A stretch of 64,000 nucleotides of DNA from Streptomyces pseudovenezuelae. Its GTDB lineage: Bacteria > Actinomycetota > Actinomycetes > Streptomycetales > Streptomycetaceae. Where the stretch lies: the NCBI RefSeq assembly GCF_029892565.1, contig NZ_JARXVH010000023.1, positions 1 through 64,000 on the forward strand, read 5' to 3'. This document shows positions 36,815-46,162 of this stretch, piece after piece. A program made the translations under genes and the position numbers. The notes below the pieces were generated by a model. That model had not been told where the DNA came from. It did no database searches and was given only the letters and a program-made list of their open reading frames with translations. Every line of letters starts with the position of its first letter. Position 1 is the first letter of the stretch.

Positions 36815-37446
36815 GCTGGACTCGCGGCCAGATGGCCGCCCGCGCCGCCGCCGAGCTGACCGACGGCAGTTATGTCAACCTCGGCATCGGCCTGCCCACC
36901 CTCGTCCCGGGCCGCCTTCCGCCGGGAGTTCACGTCGTCCTGCACTCCGAGAACGGCATCCTCGGCACCGGTCCGTACCCCCGCGAGCACGAGGTCGACC
37001 CCGACCTCATCAACGCGGGCAAGGAAACCGTCACGGTCCTCCCTGGCGCCTCCTTTTTCGACTCCGCGCTCTCCTTCGGCATGATCCGCGGCGGCCACAT
37101 CGACACCGCCGTCCTCGGCGCCATGCAGGTCTCCGCCACCGGCGACCTCGCCAACTGGATGATCCCCGGCAAGATGATCAAGGGCATGGGCGGCGCGATG
37201 GACCTCGTCCACGGCGCCCAGCGCGTCATCGTCCTCATGGACCACACCGCCAAGGACGGCAGCCCCAAGATCCTCGACGAATGCACCCTGCCCCTCACCG
37301 GCAAGGCCTGCGTCCACCGCGTCATCACCGACCTCGGCGTCATGGACGTCACCGACAACGGCCTGCTCCTCGTCGAGACCGCCCCCGGCGTCACGGCCGA
37401 GGCCATCACAGCGGTCACTGCCGCGAAGCTGCACACCGCCACCTGA
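36811..37446 (+). CDS. scoB: 3-oxoacid CoA-transferase, subunit B
   Basis: 211 aa from ATG 36811 (ATGA overlap). It carries the catalytic Glu in the SENG motif (HSENGILGTGPY, about residue 47), then LPGASFFDSALSFGMIRGGH. The pair closes the catabolic operon, feeding ring-cleavage products to acyl-CoA metabolism. It is followed by a strong terminator at 37452. Confidence 0.92.
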
Positions 37447-37451
37447 GGCAC

Positions 37452-37484
37452 GCCGGCCTGGCCGCGGCGCACAGCCAGGCCGGC
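37452..37484 (+). terminator. Terminator of the catabolic operon
   Basis: GCCGGCCTGGC (37452-37462) pairs perfectly with GCCAGGCCGGC (37474-37484), 11 bp with an 11-base loop, six bases after the last stop. Confidence 0.8.
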
Positions 37485-37661
37485 AACAGGTCTTCGTCGA
37501 GGAGGTGTAAGCCCATCAGATCCAGTCGCTCCCGCATTTTGCGCACGTACGCGGCCTGGTCCGAGGGGGCGAGGAGCCGCCGGGGGGGATCGCCCCCGTC
37601 GTGTCACGGTCTCGGAGAAGTAGGAGCGGCGGCCGTTCAGGGGGATGGTGTCGCTGGTGAC
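37485..37661. other. Short region with possible protein relic
   Basis: The minus strand (about 37500-37600) reads LAPSDQAAYVRKMRERLDLM in one frame, which looks like authentic helical protein but has no start and no family I can name. It is probably a relic trimmed by the IS3 element. Confidence 0.3.
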
Positions 37662-37690
37662 GGGCCTTGACCCGGAATCTTGGACACGGG

Positions 37691-38595
37691 CTATGCGGCT
37701 TGGGCCAGGGTAGTTGATGTTGTGTCGAGTGCTGTCTCGTAGGCGATGGGGCTGCGTTGTCCGAGGTGGGAGTGACGGCGGCGGGTGTTGTAGCGGTTGA
37801 GCCAGCCGAACGCGTCGAGGCGGGCAACGCGTTCACTGGACCAGGTTTTGCGGCCCTGGAGCGTCTCGCGTTTGAACGTCGCGTTGAAGGACTCGGCGAG
37901 TGCGTTGTCCGCGCTGGAGCCGATCGCGCTCATGGACTGGCGGACGCCGGCCTGGCGGCAGGCGTCGGCGAAGATCCGGCTGGTGTACTGGGCGAGTTCA
38001 ACTGGTCGGTGTGCAGGACCGCGCCGGCGAGGCTGCCGCGGGTCCGTTCGGCGGCGGCCAGGGCGTTGGTGACGAGGTCGGTGCGCATGTGGTCCGCGAT
38101 CGCCCAGCCGGCGAGGCGGCGTGAGGCGAGGTCGATGACGGTGGCCAAATACAGGAACTTCCCACCCTCCAGCGGGAGATAGGTGATGTCGCCGACGTAC
38201 TTCGTGTTCGGCTTGCTTGCGGTGAAGTCGCGGCCGATCAGGTCCGGGGCCTTCGCCCCGGCCGGGTCCGTGATCGTGGTGCGGTGCCTGCGACGCAGCC
38301 GCACTCCGGCCAGGCCGATGCTGCGCATCACCCGCGCGATGCGCTTGTGGTTGATTCGCTCGCCGTCGTCGCGGAGTTCGGCGGTGATCCGGGGGACGCC
38401 GTAGGTGCCGCCTGATCCGTGGTGCACGGCCCGTATCCGGGCTGCGAGGCGGGCGTCGGCCGCCTGCCGGGCGACCCGGTCCGCGGCCGTCCGGCGCCAG
38501 TAGTAGAAGCTGGAACGGGCGATGCCCAGGATGGTGCACAGCCGCTTCACGCCGTAGCGGCGGTGGTGGTCGGCAACGAACTGGAAGCGGTTCAC
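37691..38595 (-). pseudogene. IS3 OrfB transposase (copy B) with the same frame disruption
   Basis: From GTG 38595, MNRFQFVADHHRRYGVKRLC through KYVGDITYLPLEGGKFLYLA (first Asp) to GAVLHTD. The homologous remainder AQYTSRIFADACRQAGVRQS ... NALAESFNATFKRE lies in the preceding frame and ends at 37691. The junction GAC-CAGTTGAACTC-GCCCAGTAC is identical to that in copy A though the surrounding sequence is different. A -1 shift would rejoin the frames. Otherwise the protein is complete. Confidence 0.8.
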
Positions 38596-38891
38596 CAGCG
38601 CGTCTCCCCGGCGAAATACTTCGCCGCCTTGCGCAGGATCTCGCGTTCTTCCTCCAGCTCGCGGACCTTCTTGCGCAGAGCGGCGTTCTCCGCCTCCAGC
38701 GGTGTTGGCGGCTCGGCGGGGGCCTCTGCCCGGCGTCCCCGCGGCCGGCTCGCGCCCGCTGCCCGAACCCAGTTCCGCAAGGTCTCGGCGTTGATTCCCA
38801 GATCGGCAGCGACCTGCCGGATCGTCGCCTCGGGCCGCGACTGGTACAGCGCGACCGCGTCCGCCTTGAACTGCGGCGGATAGTTCTTCAT
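38592..38891 (-). CDS. IS3 OrfA helix-turn-helix protein (copy B)
   Basis: 99 aa from ATG 38891 (GTG 38897 two codons upstream). It reads MKNYPPQFKADAVALYQSRP, then the HTH ATIRQVAADLGINAETLRNW and the coiled coil NAALRKKVRELEEEREILRK. Its stop overlaps the OrfB GTG. Confidence 0.88.
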   Translation of the reverse strand: MKNYPPQFKADAVALYQSRPEATIRQVAADLGINAETLRNWVRAAGASRPRGRRAEAPAEPPTPLEAENAALRKKVRELEEEREILRKAAKYFAGETRW

Positions 38892-39142
38892 GACCACGAG
38901 ATGTCCGTTCTCAGATCCTCAGGATCCAGTGTCTCGTGTGTCCAAGATCAAGGGTCAAGGCCCATGGGGCGGTGCCCCGGCATGAATGTCGAGCGGCGGG
39001 ACTGGCTGCAGTGGCGGGGCGGACGCCGGGAGGTGCAAGAAACCGACCCTCCCGGCTCCGGGGATATCGCCCGCAGGCGCACGGTGCTATGCCGGAGAAA
39101 CGCGGCACCAGGAGCCGCGTCACCGAAGGTGAGGCACCCATC

Positions 39143-40111
39143 GTGAGCACCAAACCCACCAGCAGCGCCACGGACCGGCCCGCGCGCACGGCGCAGCCTT
39201 CCCGGGCGTCCGCCGCGGCCAAGGCGTCCCCCGCCGCGATCAAGCCGGCTCCCGTCGACCCGCACTTCCGCATAGCGGACGCAGCAACCTTCGGGAAGAT
39301 CACCTCGGACTCGCGTCATGCCGCCGCCGCCTACTTCTATCTGGAGCTTGACTGCCTGGTGCACTGCGCGGGCCTCGTCGCCGCCGACTTCTTCGCCCGC
39401 CCGCAGCTCTACACCGCCCTGGGCAGGCCGCCGCTCGCCCCCGCCCTGGCCGAGCTGGCCGCCCGCTGCGGCAGCGACGAGCGCATTCCGAACCAGGCGC
39501 AGCGCGACGCGATCTACCTGCCGCTCTTCGGCCGCACCGCGCACGTCCGGGACCACGGCAAGGGAGACTTCCCCCGCCTGCGTGACGCGCTGATCGCCGC
39601 GGCGAGCGCATACGCGGAACGGGTCTTCGACACCGGTGAGGAGATGCTGCGGGAGCGGGTGCGCACCGAGCACCGGCCGCTGCGGGACTACCTGCAGGGG
39701 CTCGCCGGGGACGCCCTGGAGTGGAGTTCACAGAGCGCCCTGGCCGGAGCGGCCCGGGACCGGGCCTATCCGATCCTGCGCAACGAGGGCGTGTGCGCGA
39801 TCTTCGGTATCTCGACGCCGCCGGGCGAACGGTGGCCGTACCTCCCGGACTCCAACGGCGACAAGCTCATCGAGGAGGTCACCCGCACACTCGCACCGGC
39901 TCAGCCGCCCCTGACCCGCGAGCAGTTCAGCAACCGGCAGCGGGCGGCTGTGCGCGGCGCCGAGGCGCTCATCGCGGTGATCGACTATACCGAGGACGGC
40001 TCCGCGGAGGAGCTCGCCTCACTCATCACCCGTTGCTATACGTGGGGTTCGGCGCTGGCGAGCGTCAATTCCGGCCCACAGGGGGCCACTCCGCCACTTG
40101 CCGAGGGCTGA
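39143..40111 (+). CDS. Unknown protein, gene A of four-gene cassette
   Basis: 322 aa from GTG 39143 (GGTGAGG upstream). The first 40 residues are Ala/Pro/Ser/Thr-rich and probably disordered. The rest is predicted mainly helical, with motifs AAAAYFYLELDCLVHCAGLV, AERVFDTGEEMLRERVRTEH and REQFSNRQRAAVRGAEALIA. I recognise no domain, signal peptide or membrane segment. The next gene begins three bases after its stop. It is the first gene after the IS3 element and its promoter may lie in 38964-39142. Confidence 0.75.
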   Translation: MSTKPTSSATDRPARTAQPSRASAAAKASPAAIKPAPVDPHFRIADAATFGKITSDSRHAAAAYFYLELDCLVHCAGLVAADFFARPQLYTALGRPPLAPALAELAARCGSDERIPNQAQRDAIYLPLFGRTAHVRDHGKGDFPRLRDALIAAASAYAERVFDTGEEMLRERVRTEHRPLRDYLQGLAGDALEWSSQSALAGAARDRAYPILRNEGVCAIFGISTPPGERWPYLPDSNGDKLIEEVTRTLAPAQPPLTREQFSNRQRAAVRGAEALIAVIDYTEDGSAEELASLITRCYTWGSALASVNSGPQGATPPLAEG

Positions 40112-40114
40112 TCC

Positions 40115-43100
40115 GTGGCGGGCGGCGAGCAGGATCCCGTCTTCGACTTCATGGTGGTGCGGGCGCCGGACGCGGTGGACCCGCAGGCGCTCGGTGAGGC
40201 GTACATCCACGACGAGGTGTACGTCGCACAGGGCAGCGCGGTGCGCCGCGTGGCGCGCGATCTGCACACCGAGGACAGCAGCTCCGAGATCGGCAAGCTC
40301 GTCCACCGCAAAGTGTTGTGCGAGCAGCCGGGCGAGAGCACCGAGGAAAAACAGATCGCGGTCCTGCTCGATGAGTCACTCAAGCTGGCCGTCCCCTGCG
40401 CAGGGCCCTGCGAGAAGGGCGGCATGTCGACGAACGGGCCGATGCGGCATCCGCTGCCCCTGGAGCGGCTCGACGCGTTCACGTACGTCGTGCGCGACTC
40501 GACCTACTACCTCCTGCCGGACCGGCCCGAGCTGCTCTTCGGCGTACCGCTGATCCCCGAACTCCCACGCATCATCGACCTGTTGGACGCCCAGGATGCG
40601 CTCGTCCGCGCGCCCGACGCGATCCCCGCCCTCGTTGCCCGCCTGGAAACGCTCCTCGGCGCCCCGCTGACCCGCGTCGTGTTCACCGCGGACTGCGGGC
40701 ACTCGGCCGACTTCGCCCGGGCGAAGCGGGAGCTGTTCGACGCTCTGTATCTGCTGTACATCTGGCGCCGCGCGCTCGACGTCGACCTGGAACCGCTGAT
40801 CGACGGCCTGCGCGCGCTGCACGTCCTCGAAGCCCTCGCCATCGACGCGATCGTCGCCCGCATCCGCACACAGGGGACGCCGACCGCGGGCGAGCGCGCC
40901 CTGCTCGGCTGCCTCGCCGAGCGCTGCCCCGGCCTGCGCGGCTGGCAGTTCAAGGGCTCGCCGCCCTGCTTCCCGCTGATCGCGGATTCGAAGTCCCTTG
41001 CCAGGTGGCGGCTCGCAGACCCGGTGATCCACTGCCTCTTCGCTCGCCTCTTCCGCTACCTGGTCCCCTTCAACCCCATCCGGCCCATCGGCATCGGCGA
41101 CCTCAAGGTCGTACGGCAGTGGCTCGTCGCGTACCGGCCGGGCGAGATCTCGCACATCCACAACATCCTCAAGGGCGAGACGAAAACCCGCGAGCACAAG
41201 CGCACCGAGCACGCCGAGGACACCTTCTCCTTCTCGGCCACCGACAGCCAGGAGAACACCCGCGACGTCCAGTCCACCCAGCGCTTCGAGGTGAAGAACG
41301 AGGCCGAGGCCGTTGTGAAGTCCACCCTCGGGGTGACGGCGAACGCGACCGTGACCTACACCAGCACGCCCGTGGTGGCCTCGCTCACTGCGGGGTTCTC
41401 CTACAACCGCGCCTCGGACGACACCAAGAAGACCGCCCAGAACTTCGCCCGTGACGTCATCGACAAGGCCGTCAGCAGGGTCACCGAACAGACCTCGACC
41501 CAGCGCTCGACGACCCATCGCCTGGAGACCGAGGAGACAAACCTGCAGCAGTTCACCAACGTCAAGGGCCCGGCGCATGTATCGGGCATGTACCGCTGGG
41601 TCGACAAGGTCTACAAGGCGCAGATCTTCAACTACGGCAAGCGCACCATGTTCGAGTTCCTGATCCCGCAGCCCGCCGCGTACTGGGTGCAGACCCGGCT
41701 GAGGAACGCCGAGAAGGGCCTCACCGTCCCGCAGCCGCCGGCGCTCCCGGTGTACGACGAGCCCGTGTTCCCCTACGAGCAGGACGCGATCGACGCGGCC
41801 ACGTACCAGAAGCTGCGCGTCGACTACGACCTGGAGCAGCTGCCGGTGCCGGTCGAGGAGAAGGTGGTGGCGTTGCGCCAACTCGGCACGAACGCCCGCT
41901 ACTTCAAGGAGAAAGACCTGGACGAGCGGGACGGCACCCGGGTCTTCGAGTGCCATGGCGATGGCATCGCCGGGTACCGGGCCGAACACGTCGACTTCCT
42001 CGGTGTCGCCTGCCTCCACCACAAGGAGGCCACCAACCGGTTCACCCTGGAGATCGCCGACCGCATGGTCTGGGACCAGACCCATCCCCTCCAAAAAGAC
42101 TGGGTCTTCACTTCGCCCGAGCCACCACCGGAGGACCTGGTCCTGCCCGCTGACGACACCACCGTACGACTGACTTTCTGGGGAGAGATCTGGTGGTACG
42201 AGTTCTCGACGGTGCTGCATCTGCGGCTGACCCCCGAGCGGCGCGCCGAGTGGCAGGCCGCCGTGTACGCCGTGGTGAAGAAGGCCGAGCTGAAGAAGAC
42301 CGCCGCGGTCAACGAGGCACGCACGGCGGAGTACGAGCGCAGGCTCTCTCAATACCGGGACGAGATAGCCCAGTTGAGGGCGACGAGCGTCGCCGACGCG
42401 CTCGCGGGTTCCTCGGACGCCGCGGACAAGGCGGTCATGGACGAGGAGATCAAGAAGCACTGTCTGACCCTGATCACCAAGGAGTTCGACAGCGACGCCG
42501 GGGACGACGTACTGCCCCTGACCGACGCCCTCGCCACCCGCAAGCTGAAGCCGGTCACGACGCGCTTCGAGGTGGACGAGACGATGGACCCCAAGGCGAA
42601 GGTGCCGGTGCCGCCCACGACGGCCGGTTACAAGACGGAGCCGGACGAGAAGGAGAGCGACTGGCCGGCGATCGATCTGAAGGTGGCCAGGGCCAAGGGG
42701 AAGCTTGTCCAGTTCCTCGAACAGGCATTTGAGTGGCAGCACTTGTCGTATCTCTTCTATCCGTACTACTGGGCGGAGCAGCCGGACTGGCTGGAGCTGA
42801 TGGACCGCCAGGACGACGCCGATCCCGCGTTCACGGCGTTCTTGCGGGCGGGAATGGCGCGCGTCCTTGTCGCCGTGACCCCGGGCTACCGCCAGGCCGT
42901 CTGCTACTACCTGGCGAACCGTGCGCCCTGGTCCGGCGGGCGCACCCCGGTGATCGGCGACGACCTGTTCGTATCGCTTCACGAGGAGATGCGGGAGCAG
43001 ACGGACGACCGACTCGGCGGCAAGGCCGAGGGCGAGCCGTGGACGTTCGTCGTGCCGACGACACTGGTGTATCTGCACGACAGCGGCGACAAGCTGCCGG

Positions 43101-43141
43101 ACCTGGCGGCCGAGCGCGCCCTGCGCGAGGGCGAGTCATGA
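40115..43141 (+). CDS. Large unknown protein, gene B of four-gene cassette
   Basis: 1008 aa from GTG 40115. No named domain. Residues about 1-335 are mostly helical. Residues about 340-480 are highly charged and Ser/Thr-rich (GEISHIHNILKGETKTREHK, then VKNEAEAVVKSTLGV and an FARDVIDKAVSRVTEQTST stretch). They are followed by the distinctive HVSGMYRWVDKVYKAQIFNY and GKRTMFEFLIPQPAAYW (about 488-524). Residues about 755-795 form a coiled coil (KKAELKKTAAVNEARTAEYE). The last 200 residues include YYWAEQPDWLELMDRQDDAD. No signal peptide or TM segment is seen. Such size and layout suit a structural or scaffold protein. It overlaps gene C by ATGA. Confidence 0.8.
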   Translation: MAGGEQDPVFDFMVVRAPDAVDPQALGEAYIHDEVYVAQGSAVRRVARDLHTEDSSSEIGKLVHRKVLCEQPGESTEEKQIAVLLDESLKLAVPCAGPCEKGGMSTNGPMRHPLPLERLDAFTYVVRDSTYYLLPDRPELLFGVPLIPELPRIIDLLDAQDALVRAPDAIPALVARLETLLGAPLTRVVFTADCGHSADFARAKRELFDALYLLYIWRRALDVDLEPLIDGLRALHVLEALAIDAIVARIRTQGTPTAGERALLGCLAERCPGLRGWQFKGSPPCFPLIADSKSLARWRLADPVIHCLFARLFRYLVPFNPIRPIGIGDLKVVRQWLVAYRPGEISHIHNILKGETKTREHKRTEHAEDTFSFSATDSQENTRDVQSTQRFEVKNEAEAVVKSTLGVTANATVTYTSTPVVASLTAGFSYNRASDDTKKTAQNFARDVIDKAVSRVTEQTSTQRSTTHRLETEETNLQQFTNVKGPAHVSGMYRWVDKVYKAQIFNYGKRTMFEFLIPQPAAYWVQTRLRNAEKGLTVPQPPALPVYDEPVFPYEQDAIDAATYQKLRVDYDLEQLPVPVEEKVVALRQLGTNARYFKEKDLDERDGTRVFECHGDGIAGYRAEHVDFLGVACLHHKEATNRFTLEIADRMVWDQTHPLQKDWVFTSPEPPPEDLVLPADDTTVRLTFWGEIWWYEFSTVLHLRLTPERRAEWQAAVYAVVKKAELKKTAAVNEARTAEYERRLSQYRDEIAQLRATSVADALAGSSDAADKAVMDEEIKKHCLTLITKEFDSDAGDDVLPLTDALATRKLKPVTTRFEVDETMDPKAKVPVPPTTAGYKTEPDEKESDWPAIDLKVARAKGKLVQFLEQAFEWQHLSYLFYPYYWAEQPDWLELMDRQDDADPAFTAFLRAGMARVLVAVTPGYRQAVCYYLANRAPWSGGRTPVIGDDLFVSLHEEMREQTDDRLGGKAEGEPWTFVVPTTLVYLHDSGDKLPDLAAERALREGES

Positions 43142-44730
43142 GTGTCGTCATCGCACTCGATCCGGGGGTGCCGACGGGTACGACGCCCCTGGAGGGCCCC
43201 AGGCCCGATCCGCGCTCCCCCGCCTTCCGGGACCTGGAGGAGAAGACGGTCGCGAGGTTCCGCGTCCTGGCCCGCGAGTACGGCACCGCGCGCCGCCGCA
43301 GGAGCGCCGTCGTCGTGCCCGGACATCCCGAACTCGTCCTTGACGGCAGCCTGCTGGGTCGCATGGTCCTGTCGTACAGCACACAGGGCTGGTCCGGTAT
43401 CGAGCAGGCCCGCGATGCGCTGCTCGCCCTGCAGAGGGGCGGCAAGACGGAGATCGAGGACGGGCTGTTCTTCGCCGCGGTCCGCGATCTGCTCTCGCAC
43501 CTGATCGGCCGCACCCTCGTCGACCTGGAGGCCAGAGCGGCGCAGCTGGCGACCGACGCCCTCAAGTCCAGCAGTGAGCAGCTGGAGAAAGGAAGCAAGC
43601 AACTGGGCCTGAAGACCCAGCAGATCGGGCGGTTCCCCGCCCCGGTCGACGACGAGCCCGACACCAGCGAGCCAGTCCACCGGCACACCCTGGAGAATCA
43701 CGAACTCTGCGGCCGGCTGCACACCCAGCTCCTGGCCGTGGCCAAGGAGTTCGTGGCTGTCGCGGCCTTTAAGCGGCATCTGGCCGTCGTACCGAAGCCC
43801 GGCAGCCAGGACGAGAAGGACCTCAAGGAGAGCATCGAAAGCTACGCCAAGCGGGCCGGGACGGCCCTGCAGGCGGCGGTGTTCACCAAGGAGTGCCCGA
43901 TCGGGCTGCTCGGCGTGCGGCTGGTCGACCTGGACACGACGCAGGAGCAGTTCGAGGGCAGGCTCGCCCAGGTGCTTCAGCTCCTGACGGAGTCGGTCAC
44001 CGACGTCCGCAAGACCGCCCTGGGCGAACGCGCCCCCGGTGTCGTCGGCCCCTCGGCGACCCGACTGCCCGAAGGACGGGTCCATCTCGCCGACTTCAGA
44101 CCCTCACTCGAAGTGCGGCTGCTCACCAAGGCCGCCGAGGGCATAGAGAACGACCGGGCCTGGCTGCCGCTCCTGCACGAGGAGACCTGGGACCGGATGC
44201 TCGCCGAACCGGGCCTGGTCCAGGGTGGTTTCGGCTATGCGGTGGCCGGCCACTACCGGCTTGCCCTCCTGGAGCGGAAGAAGGCCGACGAGGCTCGGGC
44301 TGCGGAGAAGAGCGCGATCTGGCGGTGGGTGGAGATCATCGCGGCGGGGCTCTCGATCGCCGCTCTGATCCTGTTCCCCTGGGGCGCCGTCCCGCTGCTC
44401 ACCGTCGCCCTGGAGACGGGCGCCGCGGCCGCGGCCCTGGTGGTCGCCACACACCAGATCGTGGAGCTGTACACCCAGGTCCAGCTGGCGAAACGGCTGG
44501 TGGTCGCCGGCCTGATGGTGGGCGGTTCCGCAGCGCAGGGCGCCGAAGTGCTCGCCGGGCTCGGCGCGCTCGCCCAGTTCCGGCTGACGGTGTACGGCGA
44601 GGCCCTCAAGGACATCGGTCTCGTCGCCCTCGGCGAACTGATCGGGACGCGGCTCGCGGCGGCGCGTCATGCCGTGCGCGGCTACGGCTACGTGCAGGAC
44701 ATCAAGACCCTGCTCGGACCGGCGCGGTGA
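43138..44730 (+). CDS. Unknown protein with membrane hairpin, gene C of four-gene cassette
   Basis: 530 aa from ATG 43138 (ATGA overlap with gene B). The N-terminal 390 residues are helical and soluble (EKTVARFRVLAREYGTARRR, ARAAQLATDALKSSSEQLEK). A hydrophobic pair follows at about residues 394-442 (VEIIAAGLSIAALILFPWGA and LETGAAAAALVVATHQIVEL). The C-terminal 90 residues are amphipathic. This pattern recalls pore-forming or membrane-inserting proteins, but no family can be named. It is coupled to gene D by GTGA. Confidence 0.75.
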   Translation: MSVVIALDPGVPTGTTPLEGPRPDPRSPAFRDLEEKTVARFRVLAREYGTARRRRSAVVVPGHPELVLDGSLLGRMVLSYSTQGWSGIEQARDALLALQRGGKTEIEDGLFFAAVRDLLSHLIGRTLVDLEARAAQLATDALKSSSEQLEKGSKQLGLKTQQIGRFPAPVDDEPDTSEPVHRHTLENHELCGRLHTQLLAVAKEFVAVAAFKRHLAVVPKPGSQDEKDLKESIESYAKRAGTALQAAVFTKECPIGLLGVRLVDLDTTQEQFEGRLAQVLQLLTESVTDVRKTALGERAPGVVGPSATRLPEGRVHLADFRPSLEVRLLTKAAEGIENDRAWLPLLHEETWDRMLAEPGLVQGGFGYAVAGHYRLALLERKKADEARAAEKSAIWRWVEIIAAGLSIAALILFPWGAVPLLTVALETGAAAAALVVATHQIVELYTQVQLAKRLVVAGLMVGGSAAQGAEVLAGLGALAQFRLTVYGEALKDIGLVALGELIGTRLAAARHAVRGYGYVQDIKTLLGPAR

Positions 44731-45728
44731 ACGCCACGGTCCCCAAGGTCGCACCCGCCCTGGACACCGCGGCCGACGCCCTCGACCACGCCCTCGCGGC
44801 CAAGCAGAAGCTCGTCGCCGACCTCGGTCTGCCGCTGCCGCCGCCCCCGAAGCCCGTGGTGCTTCCGCATCCGCACGAGGCGCTGCGCGACCTGATCTCC
44901 CTGGTCGAGGATGCCTCGCACGACCTGCAGGAACTCATCAGTGCCCGCAGCACTATGGAGGCGATCCTCAAGGACCTGAACATCGACCCGAAGATCTTCG
45001 GGCGCTCCACCCATGCGGAGGTCGTCACGCTCATGGAGCGCTGGGCGCGCGACGCCGCCTCCCGGGTCGCCGACTTCACCAGCGCCCAGCTGGCGTCCGC
45101 GGGCCGCAAGCAGGCGTTCGTCGGGTATCTCGTGCAGCATCTGCTGCTGACCCACCCCGAAATCAGCCCGGCCCTTGACGCGGCAGCGGCGTGCGGCGCC
45201 TGGGCCGTACTCAAAAGCCTCGAGGAAGGCACCGCGCTCCTGAAGAACGCCGACGGGGTGGAGGTCAAGCTGTCGCTCAGCACGCTGGAGGCGCCGCGCC
45301 GGGCGGAGAGCGTCGAGTTCCTGACCGACAAGGGGTGGAAGCAGGCCACCGATGCGATCTGGTACTGCACGATCAAGGACGAGGCGGATCCCGGAGTGAC
45401 CCATGGTCACTACTGGTCGCAGCGCCTGGAGCTGAAGAAGGGCCATGTGGACACCGAGCAGCTGCGCACGTTCGAGTCGCGGGCCGCGAAGGCCCTCTCC
45501 ATCCGCTGGGTGGACAGCCTCACCGGCAAGCTGATCGAGGTGAAACGCACCGAGCTCTTCGTCAAAGCGGACGAACACGCCCGCACCCTGATGGTCGGCC
45601 GCCTGCCCGAGCGCTTCGGCAACCACCTGATCGACCTCGCCCGTACCCGCTCGCATGGCGAGTACATCCTCTACAATGGCCGGCTCAACCTGCCGGAGGT
45701 CGCCCGGCTCTACGACATCCTCAAGTAG
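44727..45728 (+). CDS. Unknown protein, gene D of four-gene cassette
   Basis: 333 aa from GTG 44727. The N-terminal third is helical with a Pro cluster (LGLPLPPPPKPVVLPHPH, about 33-50). The C-terminal half looks like a separate alpha/beta domain (AIWYCTIKDEADPGVTHGHY, IRWVDSLTGKLIEVKRTELF and YILYNGRLNLPEVARLYDIL). No signal or TM segment. It is the last of the cassette. Its end overlaps a small convergent frame by 19 bp. Confidence 0.75.
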   Translation: MNATVPKVAPALDTAADALDHALAAKQKLVADLGLPLPPPPKPVVLPHPHEALRDLISLVEDASHDLQELISARSTMEAILKDLNIDPKIFGRSTHAEVVTLMERWARDAASRVADFTSAQLASAGRKQAFVGYLVQHLLLTHPEISPALDAAAACGAWAVLKSLEEGTALLKNADGVEVKLSLSTLEAPRRAESVEFLTDKGWKQATDAIWYCTIKDEADPGVTHGHYWSQRLELKKGHVDTEQLRTFESRAAKALSIRWVDSLTGKLIEVKRTELFVKADEHARTLMVGRLPERFGNHLIDLARTRSHGEYILYNGRLNLPEVARLYDILK

Positions 45729-46045
45729 TCCGAGAGCTCCTCCGGCGTACGCGGGACGTCTGCCCCGTTCAACAGGACGCGCGTGCGCAGCAGTTCGGCA
45801 ACCGCGACCCGGCGTCGAATCCGCCGTGGCCGCCGCCACTGCCTGGCCCGACACGCCGACGAGCAGCACACCGCCCGCGGCGCGGCACCCCGCTCCAGCA
45901 GGGAGTCACACACTGGACAACACCGCTGAAACGGCAGCCCGACGGACCCGGACACAGGTTCTGAGTGGAACTCCGGCCCGCCGCTACGGGGGAGAGCGGA
46001 GTGCAGGCGGAGTGCAGGCGCCAGAACCCGTTCGAACCACCTCAC
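45710..46045 (-). CDS. Small zinc-ribbon-like protein, doubtful
   Basis: 111 aa from ATG 46045. The middle contains CCPVCDSLLERGAAPRAVCC followed by SSACRARQWRRPRR, the CxxC...CSxxCR pattern of small Streptomyces zinc-ribbon proteins. The C-terminal part ends PRTPEELSDYLRMS. The N-terminal 45 residues may not be real; a later start is possible. It is convergent with gene D. Confidence 0.4.
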   Translation of the reverse strand: MRWFERVLAPALRLHSALPRSGGPEFHSEPVSGSVGLPFQRCCPVCDSLLERGAAPRAVCCSSACRARQWRRPRRIRRRVAVAELLRTRVLLNGADVPRTPEELSDYLRMS

Positions 46046-46106
46046 CGACCGGCGAGGGCCGGTGAGCTCGTTACACGGGAATTAGGACGTTGACGAGTCG
46101 GTTCCC

Positions 46107-46129
46107 CCTTCTGCCTTGCGGGCGGGAGG
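46107..46129. promoter_or_regulatory. Hairpin upstream of HAD chimera
   Basis: CCTTCTGCC-TTGCG-GGCGGGAGG, an imperfect dyad. The same element with closer pairing lies at 47652-47674 before the intact HAD gene. TACTCT just upstream of each ATG is a candidate -10 box, implying leaderless transcripts. Confidence 0.5.
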
Positions 46130-46162
46130 GGCCATTTTCCCACGGCCGGATACTCTGCGGCG

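Larger units (their letters stand above)
37662..38963 (-). mobile_element. IS3-family insertion sequence (copy B)
   Basis: 1302 bp bounded by inverted repeats starting GGGCCTTGACCC and sharing TCTTGGACAC: 37662-37687 and 38938-38963. OrfA and OrfB lie on the minus strand. It is a different subgroup from copy A. Confidence 0.85.

Noticed and set aside
40376..43078. A 900-codon open frame on the minus strand opposite gene B
   Set aside because: It is a shadow of the GC-rich coding strand: no start context, repetitive Arg/Val/Leu-rich composition and no domain, while gene B has clear overlap-coupling and proper third-base bias.
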